NCBI RefSeq assembly: GCF_003171515.1
Contig: NC_089399.1
Span: 558,001 to 622,000, forward strand
Source of the DNA: Pyrenophora tritici-repentis
Lineage: Eukaryota > Ascomycota > Dothideomycetes > Pleosporales > Pleosporaceae
Direction of reading: 5' to 3'
Length of the DNA stretch: 64,000 bases
Part shown: positions 1-11,329 of the stretch, in pieces
Layout: each line of letters opens with the position of its first letter
How positions within the stretch are numbered: the stretch's first letter is position 1
The notes under the pieces: generated by a model
Databases searched by the model: none
Seen by the model: the letters and a program-made list of their open reading frames with translations, nothing else
Told to the model about the DNA's origin: nothing
Translations under genes and position numbers: made by a program

Positions 1-1
1 T

Positions 2-547
2 GGCGAAGAATATGACTTCTTTCGTGAGCACGGCTTCATACCTAGTGTACTACCTGGTATCACGAGTGCACTCAGCGCACCGCTATTCGCCGCTATACCC
101 GCAACACACCGCGGTATCGCCGATCAAGTGCTCATCTGTACCGGCACCGGCCGCAAAGGCGCTCCTCTCGATCCCCCGGAATTCGTCCCTTCACGCACAA
201 TGGTCCTACTGATGTCTCTACACCGTCTCTCCGCGCTAGTCGAGAGTCTAATCGGTAAAGGATACCCCATAGACCTCCCAGTCGCCGTGCTCGAACGGGC
301 ATCGTGTCCAGACCAAAGAGTCATCAGGACGACTTTGGAACACGTTTGCGCTGCCGTCGAGGAAGAGGGGAGCAGACCTCCGGGCTTGTTGGTTGTGGGC
401 TATGCTTGCAAGGTGCTTATCAAGCATGAGCAGAGATGGGTGGTGGAAGAAGGATTCCATGGCTTGGATAATCTAGGTGGGGATGGCGAGTTGGAGATTA
501 GTAGACTCGTGCATGATGCTACTGCTGCTACGGCAGTGGCGGCTTAA
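2..547 (+). CDS. Uroporphyrinogen-III C-methyltransferase, C-terminal part (partial)
   Basis: The last 181 codons of a siroheme-pathway methyltransferase, cut by the window edge and open from base 2. The enzyme uses S-adenosylmethionine to methylate uroporphyrinogen III to precorrin-2, the precursor of the siroheme of sulfite and nitrite reductases. The visible part is typical of this tetrapyrrole methylase family: a PGITSAL-like segment, then HRGIADQV, then TGTGRKG, and further on LPVAVLERASCPDQRVI, which belongs to the SAM-binding half. The fungal enzyme is usually called Met1. No intron is seen here, and the stop is at 545-547. It is the only gene of its pathway in view. The family assignment is firm; the gene name is withheld because the N-terminal half is missing. 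Confidence 0.85.
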   Translation, partial: GEEYDFFREHGFIPSVLPGITSALSAPLFAAIPATHRGIADQVLICTGTGRKGAPLDPPEFVPSRTMVLLMSLHRLSALVESLIGKGYPIDLPVAVLERASCPDQRVIRTTLEHVCAAVEEEGSRPPGLLVVGYACKVLIKHEQRWVVEEGFHGLDNLGGDGELEISRLVHDATAATAVAA

Positions 548-1005
548 AGTAAATCTAGTTAAATTTGAATTCAACATCGCAATTCTCGCCATGGTCTTGT
601 TGTCGTTGAGGCTTTGTTTGATATGTGATATATTCTCATTACAAGGCGTCATACATACAGTCTCGCCTCTATATACACATACATACATTCCATCTTCAGA
701 TCGTTATCGTCCCATTCACATATCCATCTACATATCATTACCGGCGTCTTTCGCCTGCTGCTGCTGCTGTACACCATGCAACTCCTTTTCGTAACCACAT
801 CCACTGAAGGAACCTAAACCCACCCGTCCATATATACGCCGTTAGAAGCCGTGAAAACGTGACCTTTCGAAAAACCGTAGAAACCCCGTGTAGGAAGTTC
901 TTGTATGACCACCCAAAGAAACGCTGATGCTAAATGAAGAAAGCAAATTTTTGTGAAAAGCAAGAAAAAAAATGTAAAACCGTACGTTCATCATATCAGG
1001 CCATC
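548..1005. other. Intergenic region between convergent genes
   Basis: About 460 bases holding the 3' ends of two convergent genes. It has A/T-rich and CTG-repeat stretches (around 756-770) and no credible coding sequence. Confidence 0.6.
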
Positions 1006-3772
1006 TCAAACCTGACTAGACCAACTCTTCCTCTTACCGTCCTGCTGTTCCTCCCAAATAACAAGTTCGCGACCACTCCGATCACCGCCTCTGCGAACGC
1101 GATCGATGCCAAGATGTTCGAGGCCATCGCGACCAACGTGGATACCGAAGCCATATCTGATGCTACCGGGGTCATCAAGGGCTTCGTGCTGCTCAGCGCT
1201 CGTACGGTCATTCCGAGATTTCTCCGCCATAGCAGCAGCGGTGGTGGGAGAATCGCCTCTTAGATTATTCCTCGAAGGGCGGACGAGAGAGGCGACGGAG
1301 CGGGCGAAAGAACGTTCTGCGTACGCGGTGCCCATGAGGCGAGCGACGAGTTCAGGTTTAGTTTGAGGGCGGGCGAAGGCGCGGTCGGTGAGGATGGGGG
1401 ATTGGTAGATCCAGGAGATTATTTCGGCGAGCGTGTTGCTGCGGTGGGGGAGGGCGGCGAGGTGGCGGTTTGGCCAGAGGGCGAGAAGACTGGTGGCATA
1501 GAGGGCGAGGAAGAAGCAGAGGGCGTAGTAGCCGGATAGCTCGGCGGAGACGCGGACGATGTCATCGGTGCTGTAGTATTGGGTCCAGAAGCAGCCGCCT
1601 GCTATGATAGGGATGGAAATGGATACGAGTGAAACGAAGGATAGGACTACCACTTGAAAGTGCTTGTTTTCAAGTGCTGCCAGCGTGACCGAAAAAGGGA
1701 GGCGGCAGGCGTAGTCGACAAGGAGGGATGCCTCAGCGGTTGCTCCACCTTTGGAAGACAGGGCAATGTACGGCTGGAGTACGCGGAGTGAGTAGTCGAG
1801 TGACAGCAGGGACAGGAAAAGGAAGTTTCCAATGAGTGCTGGGATAAACGAATAGAGGAAGTTTGAAGCAGAAAATCCATCGGAACCTGTGCGAGCAAAG
1901 ACTTTTGGTAGGAACCCTAGCCGGACTGCGCTGTTGATGAAGCTGATGACCAGAAAGGCAACCAACAACGCAAGGGCAATGACTATCCAAGCGATGACTG
2001 AACCATCTTTCAGGTACCATGGCAAGAATCGCAATCGCACACTTGGACTACGAATGTCCATGCGGATAGAAAAGTCATTGCCTTCAGCTGGTGCGGAGTT
2101 CGCGCGCTCTGCTCCTCGTTCCCTGATGCGTCCAGCTTCAACCGAAAATCGTCGAATCTCCGCGCCCTCTTCACCAATGCCATAAAAGACATCATTTGGT
2201 CGGCTCGTAGTAGTCCAATAACCAATGCGATCAGCACGGTTACTAACAAGGTGCCAGTCCGCCTTTTCAAACGTCTCCGAATTGGTGTAGTCGCCGAGGT
2301 TGTTTGCGCGTTCGAGAAGCGCAATAATATCCGCCAGAGATCGAGGATCCCATTTCAATCCGGTAGGGTTGCGCATGAGGAACACCATCAAGTAAATCAG
2401 AGCGATGATGAGGAGAATGTAAAGGACAATGACAGTCCAGATGACGCCTTGAACAGTGACCCATCTCCAGACGCCACGCCCGAGGTCGTATCGTACATTG
2501 AAAGAAGAAGCAAGAAGGGGTATCGTCCAAGTAAACAGCCATGCTATGATGAAGAAGACTCCGACTCCGGGGTGTCCGGCGCGGAAGTGCTCAAATCTTG
2601 GTAGCAAGAATTGCGTGGGATACAACCGCGAAAAGACAGCTTCGGATCGTAGGCGGAATGAGTCCGAGTAAAGGGAGATGAAAGGTATGAGGCGCTGGAG
2701 AGCCGTCTGCACTTGAATGAGCCAGAGGAGCATGAGCATTCCCACTAGAGTCGGAAGATAACGAAAAACAAAGTAGCGACCGTCGCCAAAAGCCTCATAG
2801 TCCCAGAGCCCATAACCTCCATTGCGATTTGAGTAAACAGCGGAGAAGATGAGTGCAGCGACCACAACCAGACAGAGGAAGATGTAGAGACACAACCAAA
2901 GCGGGCGAAGGATGGCGGGGAGGAAGTGTAGAGGTATGTGTGGTTGAGAATGCGCTATGAAAACGTCCTTTTGGGAAGAGGACGGCTGCCGTCTGTGTTG
3001 TTTGTCTTGTGGTGGGTTATATGGTTGAGTTGCCATCGGTGCGGGGGCAGCAGCAAGTGGTGTCGATGACTGTCTCAAGGCCTTTCGGGGCATGTGCTGA
3101 CCCATTCGCTCCTGAGTCCTCTGGTCTTGCGCCATGTATCCCAATCCATTGTCGTGGATGATTCTGTCGACAGGATAGTCTTCTTCATCCTCTGGCCGAA
3201 CCTCTGGGTATATCCTCGATCCTCTAACCTCTTCATCTCGAGTAAGTTGATCGATAGCGAAGCGAATGTATGGTGTTGTATCCTGGCCCGGTGTGGTTAC
3301 TTGCGATTCAGTATCCATGCCGGACAGCAGTTGTGATCGTCTCGTGTCTTGCGTCACTGGTCTCGACTCCTCTGCAATGGTGGATACGCCTGGCGACTGA
3401 GGGCGGTCGTGAGCAAAGGAAGGCTGATGAGGCGGAAGCTGTTGTCTTGGAATACCAATCCCGCGCAGTGAGGTTACTGGAATATCAGTATGTGGCACTA
3501 GCTGCTCATGACTCTGTGCTGGTGTTCGGTATTGAGAAGGCGGTGTCTGGTAGAGAGGCTTCCTTTCTTCACTGGAGCTGGATGCTTGCTCCGATGCACT
3601 GTAGAAACCCTCAGAAGCAGCCAGTGAAGCAGCTACACTCAGTTGTGAGCTTTGGTGGGATAGCTGAGGTTGGGAAACTAGAGCTTGGGTCAGCAACATG
3701 CGTACCTTGAACACTCGACGCAGCGTACCTACCGTTGGTTTGCTTGAGTTGGAACTCAGGCCCCACACTCAT
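1006..3772 (-). CDS. DUF3433 family multi-pass membrane protein
   Basis: Large fungal membrane protein of about 900 residues and unknown function. The N-terminal third is a hydrophilic, Ser/Gln/Pro-rich cytosolic-type region. Two similar membrane halves follow, each with about four hydrophobic helices and a related core: a RYLPTLVGMLMLLWL-type helix followed by TALQRLIPFISL in the first half, and an FIPALIGNFLFL-type helix followed by LRVLQPYIALS in the second. This pattern defines the DUF3433 repeat. The ORF is uninterrupted from about 3700 down to 1006. The N-terminus is uncertain: the same frame upstream of 3768 is closed by a stop, but an ATG at 3770-3772 in another frame (MSVGPEFQ) is followed by GTAGGT and GTACGC donors and by CAG or TAG acceptors near 3600-3670. 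A first short exon plus one intron of about 70-100 nt is therefore likely. Homologues are often misannotated as purine-biosynthesis enzymes; nothing here supports that. Confidence 0.8.
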
Positions 3773-5499
3773 ATCTTCCCTATTACGCTAAATCAAGTGG
3801 AGTTGTGCAGGAATGTAGCATGGTGAAGTTTGCAGTCGCTGGGTGCTGCTAACTTTTCTATCGGGAGGTTGGTGCATTACGGAATTAGTGTGGCTGGTTC
3901 TCTACGAGATGGCTGGCATATGCAGGAGCACGTCACAGGGCGGTGTTCCAGGCTTCTCTCTACCATAGGTGCGACATGTACCAAATCATCAAATTAGCCC
4001 GAGCGAGAACAAGTTTCTCGTGTCTAGCGAGTATCATTCGTGGATGAGGTTGCGGTATGGCTCTGCTGTGTTGGCATCGATAGCTTCCCCGCGGCCATGC
4101 GCGAGCGCCGAGGCCCAGCCTCACTCAACACTCATCTTCCAGCAACAGCCCTGCATCTTTTACTACTCCCACTCGAATCGATTGAGCTCTCATTTGGACG
4201 CTGCGACCGAATGACGCGTATGTATGAGTCTTGAGAATCGTCAGCTCTGTCTACTGTAGTCCGGCGGTAGAGAAAAGTCCAGTATCCCTATTCCTGCCCA
4301 ACAAAGGCGTGACCACTTGGAGTGCTTCAGGCGAGAATTTCCTGTCGTGTGTGAAGGTCTGTTCGACAACAAGGTTACTACTATATTTCTTCTCTTATCG
4401 AATTAACTGGACGATCAACTCAATCATCGCAGACCGGTCTGTGGACTTTTTAACTATGCGGGCCTGGATGGTACCGCAGCTTCAGCTTAAGCTTCAGCTT
4501 CAGCTGTGCAATCGGCGACTTCGCAGCGCCGATGCTTGCAGCTGACGTATCTTTGCGCACAGCCGCACCAACTCCTCAGTTCCCACCATTGCGCCCACAT
4601 GGTGACCGCTTTCAATCACACTGGGGGCCTTCAATCCTACTGTAGCCTCTAGAGCCCTCTTGGCGGAATGCTTGGCGGAATGCTGATATCTGGTGGAGTC
4701 GCAGTAGCTGTTGAGGAAACGGCCCTTCGTTGCGACGTATCTCGGGTCTGAATGTGACTAAATCAGCCACCAAAAGAATCGAACATGATCAGTTCCGCCT
4801 CGCTTCTCCTGACCATCTTGATTTAAGACACTTCTTGGGTGTTGCAAGAAAAGGGCGATCGGCTACTTTTCATGACCTTCTTCATCAGGCATGATGCGGG
4901 TACCGTAACCTCGTGTCGACTTCCCGTTATTGTGCCGTCTCTCTCATTATCTGTAATGAGGGCTGTGCTGAATCTCTCGCGCTCAAGCCATGCTCTGCCA
5001 CCCAACGCGGGTCAGGTTCCTGAGGCGTCAATCCTTCGCTTACTTTCTTTCAGCTGCCAGTACGTAATATACGGTTAAGCTTTTGACAAGGTACCAAAAT
5101 ATCCCAAGCCCTTCAGCCACGATACAGGAAAGTGATGGCTAGTCTATATTGAGCAAGATAGGTCTCGATGAATGCATGTCGCGTATACCGTCTGGTACGG
5201 ATAAGGCAAGGATGCGTTCAGGCGTTCTCCCTCTACTACATGCTAACCTCGTGCTGTTCATCTTCGGAACTACGGTAAACGGCTACGCCTTGCTCTTTAG
5301 TCTTTCGTTATCGTGCTTCTCTTTACTTACTCTCTCCCACCGTCATTTCTTTCACTCACTTACCCCACTTCGCTTAATTCACATTACCCATCCCGCTTTC
5401 CTCATCTTAATCTTAGATTTATTGTCAATATACCAACAAGTATCACCTTGGCCAGTAAATATCTAACGAGTAGCCTGTGATATCGGCGTAACTATCGTC
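3773..5499. other. Intergenic region, 1.7 kb
   Basis: Lies between two divergent genes and should hold both promoters. The short ORFs here (for example 3969-4214 and 5149-5466) have no recognisable protein character and no splice partners that I can see. A small CTTCAG-type repeat occurs at about 4479-4505. The 5' flank of the plus-strand gene (5280-5480) is pyrimidine-rich, as is usual in fungal leaders. Confidence 0.5.
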
Positions 5500-6552
5500 A
5501 TGGCAAACTCTTCGTTCTTCGACTTCCATTGCGAAGCCGGAGCTGAATGGTAAACAATGCATTGCAAGTCGTTGGAGATCACCACTGATACGATACAGGT
5601 ATGCCTGTGCCAGCGGAAGCAAATTCGTAGGGTGCTGCGCGGCGGATCCGTGTTCTAATGGATGCGCGCAAGGCAGCATTCGCCCCGGTGAATTCAATAT
5701 CACACATCACGGCGAATTCCCCGATGCCAGTTGTGGCGCTGCCAGCAACTTTTGGTCGTGCATTGCGGGACCCTCTTTCTGGGGATGTTGCAAGTCGAAT
5801 CCTTGCAGCACAGGAATATGTCCGCAAGGAGATCTAGTACCTGCTTTTATGGACCGACCAGAACAGCTCCAAGCTTATGCTTCAGCAAGCTCTACTGCTG
5901 ATGCTTCCGCAACCTCCACTGCCAGTGCTTCAGCAAGTCCTACGGCCGACTCTTCAAGCAAAAGCAACACTGGCGCCATTGTCGGTGGGGTAGTGGGTGG
6001 AGTGTTTGTCATCGGTATTATCGGAGCATTCATCCTGTTCTTCCTTCGTAGGAGGCGCAATCGCAAGCGAGAAGAAGGCTACATGGGATCAGTAACGATG
6101 GTACCGATGATGAATGCAGAGAAGCACGACGAGAACAGGAACTCAATGCAGTATGACGGTCGGTCACGTAGGTTATTTGATTCCATTTTGAAATGACTAA
6201 GCTAACATCGACGATAGCACCGCCTACGTATTCTTCTCCCGAGCAAAACTACCAGCAAGGTTTCCCCGCCAAAGGCCAACACTCGTTTCATCAATTCGCC
6301 AGTCACGCAAGCGAGCCTCAAGAACTGCCTGCAGATTTTACTCCGCCTCGAGAGCGATATTCGGAACTTCCAGCCGACATCTCGCAAGGCGTTGATAACC
6401 GGCGGTTTTCCGAGCTTCCTGCTGGAGCCAAGGAGCCCGCACGGCCATCAGAGCTCGAATCGCCAGAGATATCCCCCAGGCCTCAACAAACAGAGTTCTC
6501 AAACGACATGGCTAAACGTACAGGTGAGAGCGGAGGATTGGGCATCAGCTAA
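5500..6552 (+). CDS. Cys-rich single-pass membrane protein, paralogue A
   Basis: Exons 5500-5549, 5599-6167 and 6218-6552 give 317 residues. Function unknown. There is no clear signal peptide. Residues about 11-100 form two Cys-rich repeats, each with an F-(V/W)-GCC core followed by a (D/N)PC motif. A Ser/Ala/Thr-rich stalk, a glycine-rich transmembrane helix at about 142-166 and an RRRRNRKR stop-transfer follow, then a Pro-rich cytoplasmic tail with SELPA-like repeats. This is the layout of fungal wall-sensor-type proteins, but the ectodomain is not WSC. Intron 1 uses GTAAAC/ACAG. The intron 2 donor could be 6159 (GTCGGT) or 6168 (GTAGGT); both keep the frame. A further in-phase intron, 6524-6571 (GTGAGA/ACAG), would skip the stop and extend the protein to 6771 (374 residues). 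The neighbouring gene at 7664 is a tandem paralogue in the same orientation. Confidence 0.75.
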
Positions 6553-7663
6553 GCGATTGCTTGTGTGACAGAGATGTACAGTTTTGATCTCAGGGCGAAT
6601 TCGTCTCTGAACATAAGTAAGAAAGTGAAGAGCTCTGTAGAGCTGTCGGCAGATGGTGAGCGATGGGTTTTCAGTCTAGTGCACAAGGATAGGTACCATG
6701 GTACTATCGAGGAGATGGAGATCTCCTTGTATAAGAAAGAAATCCGTCCCCGATACCCTATTTTCTTCTAAACCTGTATATACCTACAACTTTAATGTAT
6801 GTTAGTTTGACGTGTAGCCTTGCTCGACAGAGCGGCCTTGACATTAATCATTTCATTTACAAATACCAAACATTCGAGACATAGCTACTAATCACGCTCG
6901 GCAATTTTTACCTTTTTGTGTTCTAAACAGTACTACCTGGCCCCAAGAATAGCCCCCAATCTGACTTCCAGAAGCATTCGTCTGACTGCGCCGCCATGCA
7001 GCATTTACGCCCCCATCCCGAATTTGTCCTCGATGCCCGCACCACATCATCGTACAACCTTTTCCCTTTTTCAATTCCTTAGTCTGGAAATTTGCTTTTG
7101 TCCCAATCGCTGCTGCGCCTGCGCTTGTTCCAGCTCCATTGTCTAGCTCCGCGAGCTGTGCCACTCACATGCTCGCTTAACGTTAATCGCAGCTGCCATG
7201 CAACAGGAAGACACCAGTTTCTTACTTGCAGCAATCCACACCCACGCCGCACAAGCTGTGCTGCATCATGCGACCTTTAAAGCAGCCTTGGAACGGGGCG
7301 TGTTCTTGGCATCCTATGGGCTTGCCACATTTGCTGAGTGGCTAACGATAATCGAATGCAGAATACGACGGCTGAGCCGCAGCATACGCCATATACTGGC
7401 TTTGTCCGTCTAACCATGCATCTGCGCTGAACATGGGGTTCAGGCGGCCGGGATTGAGGTCTTGGTTTCAGGTCTAAGTGGGTTTTTCTTTTCGTCATCA
7501 CCTTTATCTGTTCCATCTCTTTGGGACACCGAGTACGTCTGTCTTCTTGGGCTGCTTTTCGCTCGCTCCCCTCACAAAAGAGTGTTACACTGTATTTTTC
7601 TTTTTGTGAGTTCCGCTGTGTGGGAGGGTTATATCAGCTTTCATCAGCTTCTCATAGTGGATC
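6553..7663. other. Intergenic region between tandem paralogues
   Basis: About 1.1 kb. The first 220 bases may be a fourth exon of the upstream gene (an open frame to 6771). The rest is pyrimidine-rich leader and promoter sequence of the downstream paralogue. No other coding sequence was recognised. Confidence 0.5.
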
Positions 7664-9540
7664 ATGTCGAGCAATCTTACTGTCCGTCAGGACTTTTCCC
7701 CTTCTTGTCCGTCTGGGGGTACATGGTGGGCTTGTGGGTATGGGACGTAAGTGACAGTGCCCTCTATCTATAATTCATTCAATCTCTGACGTTGAACACT
7801 ATAGATACTTCGTCGGTTGCTGTGCCAGAGATCCGTGTGACATTACTTGTGCAGCTGGTAACTTGTATCCCGGAGCCTTTGACCCAACGCAATATGGAAA
7901 GTTCCCGGATGCTACGTGTGGCACGGGCAGTAAATTCTACACATGTACAGCTGGCCGTAAGTCCATATCTCTAGCTGATCTCTCGAATGTATCTAACTCT
8001 AGCAGAAACTTTTTGGGGCTGTTGTAAAACAAACCCATGTGCCCAAGGCGGCTGTCCAGATGGTGACCTCGAAAACGCAATCCTAAATCGGCCTGACCTA
8101 CTCAGTGCGTACCATGCTACTGGAGGTTCGACAACAATTTCGAGTGCGACAGCTACTTCATCGCCTACATCTACGGGAGACGCTACTGTAACAGCGGCCA
8201 GTGTATCCTCATCAGCTACCGCATCTTCACAGCCAGACAGCAAGACACCAGTCGCAGCTATAGCAGGCGGAGCAGCCGGAGGTGCATTCGCCATAGCAGC
8301 AATAGTAGGCCTATTACTATATTTCTGTTGCTTCAAAAAGCGACGAGATAGAATATCAAGATCGCAAACCATGCCGCTAGTCAACGGCATGACAGAAAAT
8401 GACCAACAACATCCCCACGTAAAACCCGGCGACGGTAAGTGAAAGAACACACTCGTATCGATGGTTTCGCTAATATAAACCCGCAGCACCCCCCTCATAT
8501 ACCTCCCCCAACCCAAACTTCAGTACCTCAACCCACACATTCTACAACCCACACACCCATCCTCCCGTCCCCCCACGACCCGCACTACATGACCTACGCC
8601 TACAACGCCAACGCCCATAACAGTCCCTACGACCTACCCCACCCCCACCAACCCCCCCCAAGAACTCGCCCTCACAAGCCCCACAACCGCACCATCTACG
8701 CCTCATCAATTCCGCTCGCACAAAAGCATGTACGGCCATGTACGCGGGCCCTCTGAACTCTCGGGCGAACATGCACTTAGTGAGTTGAGTTCAGGACCGC
8801 AGTCTCCAGATATGAGGGGGAGTGGAGTTTGGAAGGGAGGGATGGGTGTAGGAGGCGGAGAAGAAAAGGTTATGAAGAGTGGATTTGGGATTGCTGCACG
8901 GAACGCGGCGGGAGTTGGTCCTTTGATCGAAGACCGGGACCGAAATCAGCATCAGACCCCGCACTGGGAAGAGGTAACAGCCGAAGAAGAGGAAACAGCC
9001 AAAATCGCTAGACCCAGACATCAAACGTCTTCTCCACCGCCGCCGCGGGACTCAACGACGACTTCTTCTCCTCCACCACGGCACCCAACACCCTACCGCA
9101 CATCCCGCTCCCATCCTCCGTCTAGATCTCATTCCCCTTCTCCACCCGCATCTCCCTCACCATCACTGTCTCCATCACCCCACCAACCCGCACTTCCAAG
9201 ACGGGGAGGCGGGGAAGAAGAGTTTAGAACAGTGAGGAATTGGATGGCGCCTCAGAATTGGGATTCGCCTCGTACGACAAGTACGCCTCCTCAACAACAG
9301 GGGACTCCGACACAAAGGCGCATACGGAGGAAGAAGAGGATGGAGGGGATACCTGGTGATAAGGGGAGTGTGGGAAGTAGTAGCGGAGGGAGTACTGGGA
9401 ATGTGCAAGGGTTGGGTGTTGTTGGTGTGGATAGCCTGGAGGGAGAGCAGAGTAGGAGGGGAGATCGAGACGGTGGTGAGGGTGGAGAAGTAGTGACAGG
9501 TATGAAAGGTGCGAGGGGTGGATATCCTGGTGCAATATAG
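7664..9540 (+). pseudogene. Cys-rich single-pass membrane protein, paralogue B, with two apparent frame breaks
   Basis: Exons 7664-7746, 7805-7956, 8003-8434 and 8487-9540. The ectodomain matches the gene at 5500 residue for residue at its key positions: W-x-A-C, then F-VGCC-A-x-DPC, then FPDA-x-CG, then C-x-AGP-x-x-FWGCCK-x-NPC, then CP-x-GDL. A Ser/Thr-rich stalk, a transmembrane helix ending in CCFKKRRDR and a Pro/Ser-rich tail follow. The same intron phase separates AG from P in both genes. In exon 4 the coding signal changes frame twice, each time by one base inside a C run (8569-8574, six C; 8652-8659, eight C). Before, between and after these runs the translation is plausible, and the last segment contains PSELSGE-type text like the tail of the upstream paralogue. 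Either two extra C are sequence errors and the gene is intact, or it is recently broken. If intact it would encode about 570 residues. Confidence 0.65.
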
Positions 9541-9604
9541 TAAGTGAGGTTTTCACGTAGATAGCTTCTTTGCCCCTCGGGGCTGTTTCCAATATCTGTG
9601 TATA

Positions 9605-9684
9605 ACAAATTTCATGTTCATACAAATTTCATGTTCATACAAATTTCATGTTCATACAAATTTCATGTTCATACAAATTTCATG
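9605..9684. repeat. 17-bp tandem repeat, about 4.7 copies
   Basis: Unit ACAAATTTCATGTTCAT repeated exactly at 9605, 9622, 9639 and 9656, with a partial copy from 9673. It lies 65 bases after the stop of the upstream gene, probably in its 3' UTR. The perfect identity of the copies suggests a young minisatellite. Confidence 0.95.
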
Positions 9685-9768
9685 CAATTTGCCTCCGGTC
9701 CACGTTCACACTCACAGTAATGTACCCTGCCTCACCCCACCCCATCCCATCCCATCCCTCACTCATAC

Positions 9769-11329
9769 CTAAAAAACTGTCCCATCACTAACCACCAAAA
9801 TCGGACTCCCTTTCCCAACCGGCCTCCTCTCCCTCGCAACCTCCCTCCCCGCCTTCCAAGTACCCGCCTCAAGCAACTGCGCCATACTCAACTCCACACC
9901 CGCCATCTTCTGCAGCACCAACTTATACAGACGATCCACCAACACGAGGGTCATAGCACGCCACTCCACGACGACATCATCGCCCGCTGCAAACGCCGGA
10001 AGACCTGCATTCTCACCCTTTGCAATACCCGAGTTCGCAGCAGTGGCAAGACCACGTTCCAGCGACGCAGGTTTCAGGTTCAACACACCTAGATCGACGA
10101 AGAGACCGCCGTTGCGGTATTCAGGTAGTGCGGTTAGCGCATCTGTGTTTACCCATTTGTGGTGCAGGATACGTGTGAAGGGGACGGTGAGGGAGTATGC
10201 GAGCCATTGGGTTAGTTTGTGGAAGGGTTGGATGAAGTTTGTTTCGTCGGTTGTAGTGGAAGCGGAGACGGTTTTCAAGGTACTGAGGGGCCATGCGTCA
10301 CCGAGTGCTTGGCCGTTGACAACTGTGCGGTCTTGAGGCCAGATGGGGATGAGCAGGGTTTGGAGAATATCCCAGAAGGTTAGGATGTCGAGGGTTGTTC
10401 CGTCGGGGGATGTGGTTTTCATGTAGTCTATGTCGGGGTTAGTTGGGATGGGATGGGGTGGGTGTGGTGATGAAAGGGGTAGGGTTTTCGGGATGGATGG
10501 ACTTACCAACGACATTGCCAGGTCGACCTTCTTTCCCGAAAAGCTCGGGTTGAGAAAGCAGTGACGTGCCTAGACTACGGAGGAGGTTGGCTCGCGACTC
10601 CACGCCTAGCATGGGATTCGTGTCTGAGATCTGAAAGCCTCGGGCCAGTTCCTCAGTCTTGAGATCTTGCAATCCCTTACCTACATATCACATTGTCAGC
10701 AAAAACCCAACCCCTCCAAACATTTCAAAACTCACCATCAACACACATCCCCCTCCCCGCCGCCATCTCCCCCCCACTCCTAAATGCCCCCTCACGGAAC
10801 AAATACAAACTCGCCACCGCAATCCCCTCACTACGTTCATACTTGGTTTCAGTCCTCGGTTCCACATAGCGCCAGTGGTCACCGGCCCCCGCATCCAACA
10901 GCACAGACACGAAGAAGAGATCGATTAGTCGGCGTGTCGACTCTAGGTCGTCGCAACCGAACTTTTTCCACTCCTCGAGTAGGGCGCCGATGCGCGGGAT
11001 TCTGCCCACGTCGAAATGCTGCCAGCGGCCGTGGGGTGGGATCGTGTGGTAGTTGGCGGGGCCGAAGTCGCGCTGTAGGGAGGGGATGAGTTGTGTTTGG
11101 GTTGGGGGAGGGGGGTCAGGAGGGGTGGAATATGGATACGAGGATATGAGATCTAAACACAACCCACACATACCTCAATAACACGCTTCACATACTCAGC
11201 CGCCACATCCAACCTCTCCTCATGAACATCAAAATGCGTCAATTTGCCAGCATCCGCCGCCTCTCCCACCAACTTGGCTCGCTCGCGGACCGCACGCAGC
11301 GAAAGGAGGTATTTGACCTTGTCGTCCAT
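9769..11329 (-). CDS. URC4: Uracil catabolism protein 4 (DUF1688)
   Basis: Exons (transcription order) 11329-11174, 11072-10736, 10680-10507 and 10427-9769 give 441 residues, near the usual length of the family. Hallmarks of DUF1688 are visible: the N-terminal LRAVRERA segment, then IPPHGRWQHFDVGR, then the long helical core with DLFFVSVLLDAGAG and WRY, then ISDTNPMLGVESRANLL, and a C-terminal PEYRNGGLFVDLGVL block. In budding yeasts such as Lachancea kluyveri, URC4 is one of the genes needed to use uracil as nitrogen source by the URC pathway; its exact biochemical role is not settled. Introns have donors GTATGT, GTGAGT, GTAAGT and acceptors CTACAG, TGTAG and CATAG, and all phases agree. No other URC gene is in the window. 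The gene is followed by convergent paralogue B at 9540. Confidence 0.88.

Noticed and set aside
8567..8623. Possible 57-nt intron (GTCCCC...ACAG) to explain the frame break in paralogue B
   Set aside because: Its length is a multiple of three, so it does not move the reading frame to the one with coding character downstream, and the donor is poor.
9175..9625. Minus-strand ORFs of 77-133 codons
   Set aside because: Antisense shadows of the G-rich tail exon of paralogue B.
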